Shown here piece after piece: positions 15,750-21,013 of a stretch of 21,013 nucleotides of DNA. The DNA comes from Hypsibius dujardini (Eukaryota > Tardigrada > Eutardigrada > Parachela > Hypsibiidae). The DNA lies in the NCBI GenBank assembly GCA_001579985.1, contig LRSR01004164.1:1-21013 (forward strand), given 5' to 3'. Each line of letters starts with the position of its first letter. Within the stretch, counting starts at the first letter, position 1. The position numbers and the translations under genes were made by a program. Below the pieces are notes generated by a model that was not told the origin of the DNA, searched no databases, and was given only the letters and a program-made list of their open reading frames with translations.

Positions 15750-18264
15750 AAGATGCAGACAGACAGACGGACAGACAAACAGACAAAGATGCAGACAGAC
15801 AGAGAGACAGATAAACAGATAGACAGATAGACAGACATACTCACTGACATACTGACAGACAGATCTATGAATTAACCCATTCAGACATTTGTGTTTAGCT
15901 ACGAAATGGCCCTCTTCGAGAAAGGCAAAATCAAAGGAATCGAACGCGAAAGCAACATCATCATCCGCCTGTTGGACAATATCCCCTGGACCGCCATCAT
16001 GGGCCGTAACATCCTCGTTCTTATGATATTCTACCATCGTTACCCCCAAATGGTCCAGCTGACCGCCTCCCTCTCTCGTCTGCTTTGTATATTCGACACC
16101 TCGCCACGACCTTTAGCATACCTCGCCCGGCGTGCCTTTCGCTCACTCTACCTTTCCTGGAGCATCGTCACCGTCAACTTCCTCATGCTGCTGATGTATT
16201 ATTTCAACGCCAACTTTTCCGACCTCTTTACCGTGTGGAATTTCGCACCGTTTCCCATGAAACTCATCGGATGGCAAACGGCCTGGTGTCTCCTCCTCAT
16301 GTCCTATCCGCCCTTCTTAGCCGCCCAAGTCATCATCGGGAGTGTCGTCGCGTTGGCAGCCGGTGGACTGCTTCTCATCAGACAACTCAACAAAGCCCTG
16401 GCAAAACTGCAAGAAGTTCGCTTTGTTCCGCGGAACAACGAATCAAGTCTCGGATTGTCCCACGGAAATGGGCTTAATTTGGATGAGAGAGGTGACAGCA
16501 GGGACCCTCATCTGGAACAGCTGGCGTCACTGAGGCTAGCCCATTTTGAAATTGCTCAATATATCAACATGATAACGGAGATCTTTTCGGAACTGTTGTT
16601 GGTGGTGATTGCTGCGGATTTTACCGCGGCCGTCGGATATATGGGTCTGTTGATCGGTAGACCGCCTTCTCCCGTAAGATACGCGTTATAGCCTCAAGAG
16701 TCAAGACCACAAATTCACTGTCTCCTGTCCCCGCTTCAACGATAGATCGTTTTTCCCGATTTTTCTTTACAAGAATATTTATTTATTTAGATGAGAAAGG
16801 ATAGATTTTATTTTAGAGTTTCCGATACTTAGTACTCATAGAAAGGTAGAAGTAAGTCAACAGTAGCGTACCCAATTTCAGTCATGCAATTACTAACTAT
16901 TTTTTGGCAGCAAGTTAAACAAAACTGACCAATGCTTTAAATTTAAAAATTAAAAAAAAAACAATTTTAATCTTCACGTCGACTTCGTTTTGCAGAATAT
17001 TGTAAGCTTCTATTTTGCGCGGATCTACCACGCTATTGCTACGCTCACATGGATGGGCTTCTACTTGTGCGCCCAATATTGGCCACTGATTATTTTGCCG
17101 GAAGAGGTCAGCTGAACATAAAACCGCGTCTCGCGATAATCTTTTTTGCTAACACGTTTTACAACTGGATTTTCATTTACAGGCTGAGAAGACCTACCAC
17201 TACGTGCAGGCCTTGTCTTTCAACTCCCTAACGCCCAAAACGGAGGTTAGTTGGTTAATTATGCAGACGCTTCACCGTCATCGTGACCGTGGGATCCATC
17301 TCCATCTGTGTTTGAATTGCTATACACCGTTCGCCATCTTGAAATTATTCCTGACAATCTGTCTGTCTGTCTGTCTGTCTGTTTCACATCTGCACAGAGA
17401 TGGGAAAGGGAAGTGATGCACTTTTTACTGGCAACAAAGGACACCCACATGGGCGTGGTCGCGGGAAAGCTGCTTCTCTTCTCGCGGCATCTCAGTGTGA
17501 CCGTAAGTTAATGTTGTCTAAACATATTCAAAAGACATCTTTAAATGGCCTCCAAAGAGGATTTTAATTTTAATTAGGATACATTATCATTTTCTTTTCT
17601 AAGTCACCACAACAAATGGATATTGAAAAGCATTTTTTTATTTAAAGTCACTAAATTTACTTTTAATATTAGGATATTTTTTTTAATTTTTATTTTAATC
17701 ACTGACAATGAAGCGATGGATCTAGTTGTTTATTTATTATTTTTATTTAAATCCAGATATGTTTTTTAAGCAACTTTACCGCGTCGATACTTGTGCTGTA
17801 CCTACGTATGGATAGTGTGGACATATGCAAAACCGAAATACATTACGTCGTCAAGAAAACGCACAGGCAGCTCTTCTGTTCAGCCTGCCTGCCTTTGTAT
17901 GAGTTGTTTTTTCTTCGCGGAAAAATGAATTGAATTGTTTGCTCACTTCGTCATGATACTCGTAGTATATTTTGTTGGTATCGTCACGTGTATACCTTTT
18001 CCCCTCTCGCGACAGATGATCACTCTTCTCTGCTCATATGGAGTGCTGGTCTACGAACTCCTGCATCGATCGGGAGCGGGTGAGTCGCTGTCCGGGGCGG
18101 AGCACCTGCAAGCGCTCGCGGATAACTCGATCGGCGAGCTCGGTCATGGGAATACGGCCCACGGGAACCGCAGCAGCGGGTTCGCTGCGGCGGTGAGTGA
18201 AGCGCTCGCAGAAGCCGTCGGCTCCTACCAGAATATGTCACTGGGCGCTCACACTTATGACTGA
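15250..18264 (+). CDS. gustatory-receptor-like seven-helix membrane protein
   Basis: Six exons join in phase: 15250-15647, 15899-16673, 16996-17106, 17183-17245, 17398-17502, 18016-18264, giving 566 residues. Hydrophobic segments lie at about 111-132, 164-180, 215-235, 256-293 (one or two helices), 362-386, 400-425 and 480-500. The late part has the layout of the insect-type gustatory/odorant receptor superfamily (7tm_7): KTYHYVQALSF loop, then AGKLLLFSRHLSVT and SYGVLVYELL, like the Gr helix 7 motif with TY and a terminal aromatic/leucine. Several short phase-0 C-terminal introns also fit. Such receptors are inverted seven-helix ligand-gated cation channels for tastants. A hydrophilic tail of about 66 residues follows helix 7. 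The exon 2 end uses donor GTAAGA at 16674; the earlier GTAGAC would break phase. The start ATG at 15250 is the first in frame but upstream exons are possible. The fragment at 1888-2237 derives from this gene or a close paralogue. Family assignment is by pattern; ligand unknown. Confidence 0.75.
15681..15864 (+). repeat. CAGA tract in receptor intron 1
   Basis: Mostly perfect ACAG units (about 15698-15745) followed by imperfect ones with an internal duplicated segment (AAACAGACAAAGATGCAGAC at about 15738 and 15777). It begins within about 45 bases of the donor at 15648. Confidence 0.9.
16674..16995. other. receptor intron 2
   Basis: AT-rich 322-base intron with donor GTAAGA and acceptor TTTTGCAG. 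Nothing else is visible in it. Confidence 0.6.
17358..17383 (+). repeat. short TCTG tract in receptor intron 4
   Basis: About six TCTG units end 15 bases before the acceptor at 17397 and may serve as part of the polypyrimidine tract. Confidence 0.9.
17503..18015. other. receptor intron 5
   Basis: AT-rich 513-base intron, donor GTAAGT, acceptor CGCGACAG. No repeat or exon is recognised within it. Confidence 0.55.
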
Positions 18265-18295
18265 CTGGATAATCCAACCTTATCTTGTTTAAATA

Positions 18296-18318
18296 CATAT
18301 ATATATATATATATATAA
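18296..18318. repeat. AT dinucleotide run
   Basis: About eleven TA units, 32 bases after the receptor stop codon. Confidence 0.9.
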
Positions 18319-18433
18319 TCTGGTGCAAGTACTGCATATAGTATTTTAATGCGAGTAAAGAAGAAATCCGAGTTTGAACTAAAAAACCCTCTGATTAACA
18401 AAAACATTACGCACTGGGTATCACCGTACCGGT

Positions 18434-18956
18434 ACAGTTGTGCTGAGGTCACTTTGAGGGTCGTTGTTTGGATTCTGGTGGGCCGTGTGGGACAACCACA
18501 CACTTGATTTGTTTAGTTACTGAGTGATTTATTGGCTAATAGAAAAATGCACTGCGCTTTCCTTTCGCGGCGTGTAGGTCATACACGTAAATGGGTGACC
18601 GAATCAAGCACTTCAACTCGGGGCTGTACAACAGCCATTCGTCGAACGAGTGTAATGGCTTGACTCGGTTAGTGCAAGGTTTTTGCCACGTGTGTAGGCA
18701 ATAGAATGCGCTTTCCTTTCGCGGTGTATACGTCATCGACGATAAATAATAGCTTAATAACAAATGAATTCAATCATATCGACAACGAAATCGTGAAGAA
18801 ACTGCAATATAATGCAGAGGATAGCGCTCGGAAATAAAAAAGGACAACAAAATGTTCAAGATGTGCAGTAATGTAACCTAAATCAATTCACATGTTTTAC
18901 CCCTACGGCCCACGAGAACTCAAATAACGACCTCAAAGTAACCTCAGCACAACTGT
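18434..18956. mobile_element. inverted-repeat element D, copy 2 (523 bases)
   Basis: The left end (ACAGTTGTGCTGAGGTCACT, GAGGGTCGTTGTTTGGATTC, TGGTGGGCCGTG) is the inverse of the right end (TACGGCCCACGAGAACTCAA, ATAACGACCTCAAAGTAACC, TCAGCACAACTGT), giving terminal inverted repeats of about 60 bases. The interior has GCGCTTTCCTTTCGCGG twice (about 18555 and 18708), so a segment of about 155 bases is duplicated compared with the shorter copy at 9771-10070. No transposase frame. No clear target duplication could be read. Confidence 0.88.
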
Positions 18957-19122
18957 CCGTGCTGTATTGGATTGTGTTAGTTGAATTTTTTTATGACTGC
19001 TGAGCTCAAGACGTGGAAACTGGCGACATACTTGCTTGACCCAGACCGGAAATGGCATTGTAGATTATGGTATATGGATGTTATACTGTATATGGATCAT
19101 GGATGGATGAGGATCCTCGACT

Positions 19123-19160
19123 GTCCACATGTCCACATGTCCACATGTCCACATGTCCAT
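19123..19160. repeat. GTCCACAT tandem repeat
   Basis: Four perfect 8-base units followed by a partial one (GTCCAT). Confidence 0.97.
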
Positions 19161-19294
19161 GTCGAATGTTCGACTGTCGGATTCGATTGAGTTCAAGCTA
19201 GCCAAGTAGCCAGTAGCAATTTCTGTTGCCAGAGAATTCGGCATTGAATATCGAAGTACACCTTTAAAATTCGATGTAGTACCAGCGAAATAAT

Positions 19295-19450
19295 GTTTGA
19301 AGATCAGGGGGCGGAGTTATGTGTACGTTTAAAGAAAGACTGGGTTTGTGGGCCTTGCTTTCGAGGATTAGTCCACAGCTCCTCCCCCTGACTCCCAAGA
19401 ACGTTTTGGCGGACATTAGTCGATTCAAATTAAATTCTAGATGGGATAGC
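19295..19450. repeat. possible degenerate copy of foldback element core
   Basis: GGGGCGGAGTTATG at about 19308 resembles the inverse of the element E centre (ATAACTCCGCCC). GTCGATTCAAATTAAATTCT near 19419 resembles ATCGACTCGAAATTAAATTT at about 10457. The rest does not align by eye. Confidence 0.35.
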
Positions 19451-19687
19451 GTCAAGAAATGGTAGTGTCGATATACAGTTCAACCAGTTGATGGCCCAGT
19501 GACTCATTTTAAGCCAGAAAAATGGGCGAATAGAAATGCAGATGGAGATTTCTATCGAAGGTCCCATAAGCAAGTGTCGGTGATGAGGATACAGTTACAA
19601 GAAATAAGATCCAGAAACTGAATTACTTAACCAGAAAATAGCCGAAAGAATAAATCTTATTATAAATTACGTATTAGGATTTAACTT

Positions 19688-20263
19688 TCATCCCACAATG
19701 CCGGTTGGTGCCGGAAATGAAAGACCAGCGGTGGTACGAATCCACGTCAGAGTCTGCTGGTTACTGAGGTCCGCGTAGACCGACGGGGTGCCTGAATAGA
19801 AAAACCACCTTACGAATATAAACTGCACAAATATGCATAGCAAAAACATATTAACAATTCAGAGCCTACAAAACGAACAACGCCCTACTGACCAGATCGT
19901 CCGCATCCGTTGCCCCAACTGGAAAGGCCTGCGACAACGTAATAAGGTCGGGCCACACTGATACAGGACCTGGAATGAATGACCAAATACAAAACGAGTT
20001 CATCCGCCCAAACGTATTATGAAATAAATGATATATTCTAATTTTAATACATGCAATAACTGTTGAAAATATAATTCCAACCAATGAAGCAATCTTTGAA
20101 ACGTCAAACTTACAATGGTGCTCCTCCGTCTTTCTGTAAAAAGAAGGGTAGGAAATGTGAGAACTCTCTTTGTGAAAGGGTTGATGGTTAGTTCGACGTA
20201 GAAGGGTTTTGCATGTCTCTGTCTGCATACCTGTTTGTTTGCCTGTCTATCTGCCTGTCTGCT

Positions 20264-20297
<34 letters not shown>

Positions 20298-20349
20298 CCT
20301 GTCTGTCTGTCTGCCTGCCTATTTGCCTGTCTGTCGATCTGCCTGTTTG

Positions 20350-20432
<83 letters not shown>

Positions 20433-21013
20433 TTGTTTGTCTGTCTGTCTGCACGTACCAGGCATGTGTCTTTGCCGGCTTCTCCACCGGCGCACAGCGA
20501 GGTCGCATCGGTGACGTAGTTGGGCGTACGCAAGATTTGCCGGTAGATGAGATCGCACACCGGCCGCGGAATGAACGGCAGCAAAACCTATGAAAAATAA
20601 CATAAAACTCATCTCTCAATATTTTAACTACTATCGACATGAGATTAAAGTAATTGCCGCATTCGTCAACCGACGACGTACCGCTCGAAGTTGTCCGTCA
20701 GTAACGGCCGTATCTAAAAAAAGAACATAACGGGCATACATATAAAGGACTTTATTTTAGAATACCTCTATACCCTCATACTGTGCACGCGAACGAATGT
20801 CTGACCGTGACGTACTTTCCGCGGTCACACCGTAACCGGCTGCGTGGCACCGTTCTCCGACCACCGAGACGGTGGGATCGGGCAGACAGGCACCACATAG
20901 AGTCGGATTGGCGTTGAAATCAATTCCGGTTTGAATCTGCAGGAGGGCGACGTCCGCGACCGGGTACCCAGCACCCATCAACCGGAAGCTGGGATGGAGC
21001 TGCACACTCTGAA
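19688..21013 (-). CDS. trypsin-fold serine protease homologue lacking the catalytic serine (5' partial)
   Basis: Six exons are visible, 203 codons plus stop; the upstream part, with His57, lies beyond the window. Exons: 20766-21013, 20678-20713, 20459-20587, 20114-20133, 19893-19969, 19688-19791. Chymotrypsin-family landmarks in order: DVALLQI with catalytic Asp102; CGACLPD; CHAAGYG; VCDLIYRQILRTPNYVTDA; LCAGGEAGKDTC with Asp189 of the trypsin S1 pocket; then KDGGAPL where GDSGGPL is expected; and VAGLSSWGNGCG. Ser195 is thus Gly. The C terminus continues GTPSVYADLSNQQTLTWIR and a short tail. Such serine protease homologues (as in arthropod clip-domain SPHs) are catalytically dead and act as cofactors or binding proteins, usually extracellular. 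The 20-base exon is bounded by TTTACAG and GTAAGT and fits phase on both sides. The 36-base exon's donor (GTCGTC at 20677) is the phase-consistent choice over GTACGT four bases upstream. Confidence 0.88.
20213..20452. repeat. TCTG/TGCC tract in protease-homologue intron
   Basis: A long tetranucleotide tract, TCTG with an embedded CTGC/TGCC run (about 20391-20430), CAGA on the transcript strand. It begins about 6 bases after the donor at 20458. The CLSVCLPACL open frames on + and DRQTDRQT frames on minus are repeat artefacts. Confidence 0.95.

Larger units (their letters stand above)
18265..19687. other. intergenic stretch between receptor and protease homologue
   Basis: Both genes end toward this region (convergent). 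It holds an AT dinucleotide run, element D copy 2, an 8-base tandem array and a possible degenerate copy of the foldback core. Open frames here (18981-19190, 19264-19455) have no family resemblance. Confidence 0.55.

Noticed and set aside
16664-16670. Donor GTAGAC for receptor exon 2
   Set aside because: It leaves phase 1 and puts exon 3 in a frame without a membrane helix. GTAAGA at 16674 gives phase 0 and a clear helix.
18981-19190. Plus-strand open frame with HVHMSTCPHVH sequence
   Set aside because: The pattern comes from the GTCCACAT tandem repeat.

Overview
This is eukaryotic (animal) nuclear DNA. The genes are split by GT-AG introns, several of them only 50-150 bases long, and the recognisable products are animal families: a core alpha-1,6-fucosyltransferase (FUT8), a gustatory-receptor-like seven-helix protein, a trypsin-fold serine protease homologue, an MFSD1-like transporter relic and a J-domain protein. 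Compact genes, a Gr-like receptor and abundant CAGA/TCTG tetranucleotide tracts suggest a small invertebrate. The phylum cannot be decided from the sequence alone. All gene models below were built by hand from splice signals, reading phase and family resemblance.

Layout. 1-211: dispersed repeat A. 590-1880 (+): decayed MFSD1-like transporter relic, abutting a broken fragment of the Gr-like receptor (1888-2237). 2258-2562: repeat B and a GAACATTTTATTCTC array. 5821-2848 (-): complete six-exon FUT8 gene, 597 residues. 5822-8147: no gene recognised. 12390-8148 (-): eight-exon gene for an unrecognised 356-residue protein with an internal repeat; its introns hold a 641-base foldback element, inverted-repeat elements and tandem arrays. 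12651-13290: second, split copy of repeat A. 13466-14125 (+): disrupted J-domain gene. 14456-14910: second copies of repeats B and C. 15250-18264 (+): six-exon Gr-like receptor, 566 residues. 18434-18956: inverted-repeat element. 21013-19688 (-): serine protease homologue, 5' end outside the window.

The genes do not form a pathway or operon; this is an ordinary mix of neighbours. The most notable points are: (i) the serine protease homologue has Gly where the catalytic Ser should be, on a 20-base exon; (ii) the two ends of a rearranged segmental duplication share modules A, B, C and Gr sequence; (iii) an MFS relic is joined to a Gr relic; (iv) a long foldback element lies between two copies of another inverted-repeat family; (v) tetranucleotide tracts sit in introns of five genes, and every one in CAGA orientation in the transcript starts within about 45 bases of a 5' splice site. 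I see no convincing novel defence or multi-gene system.
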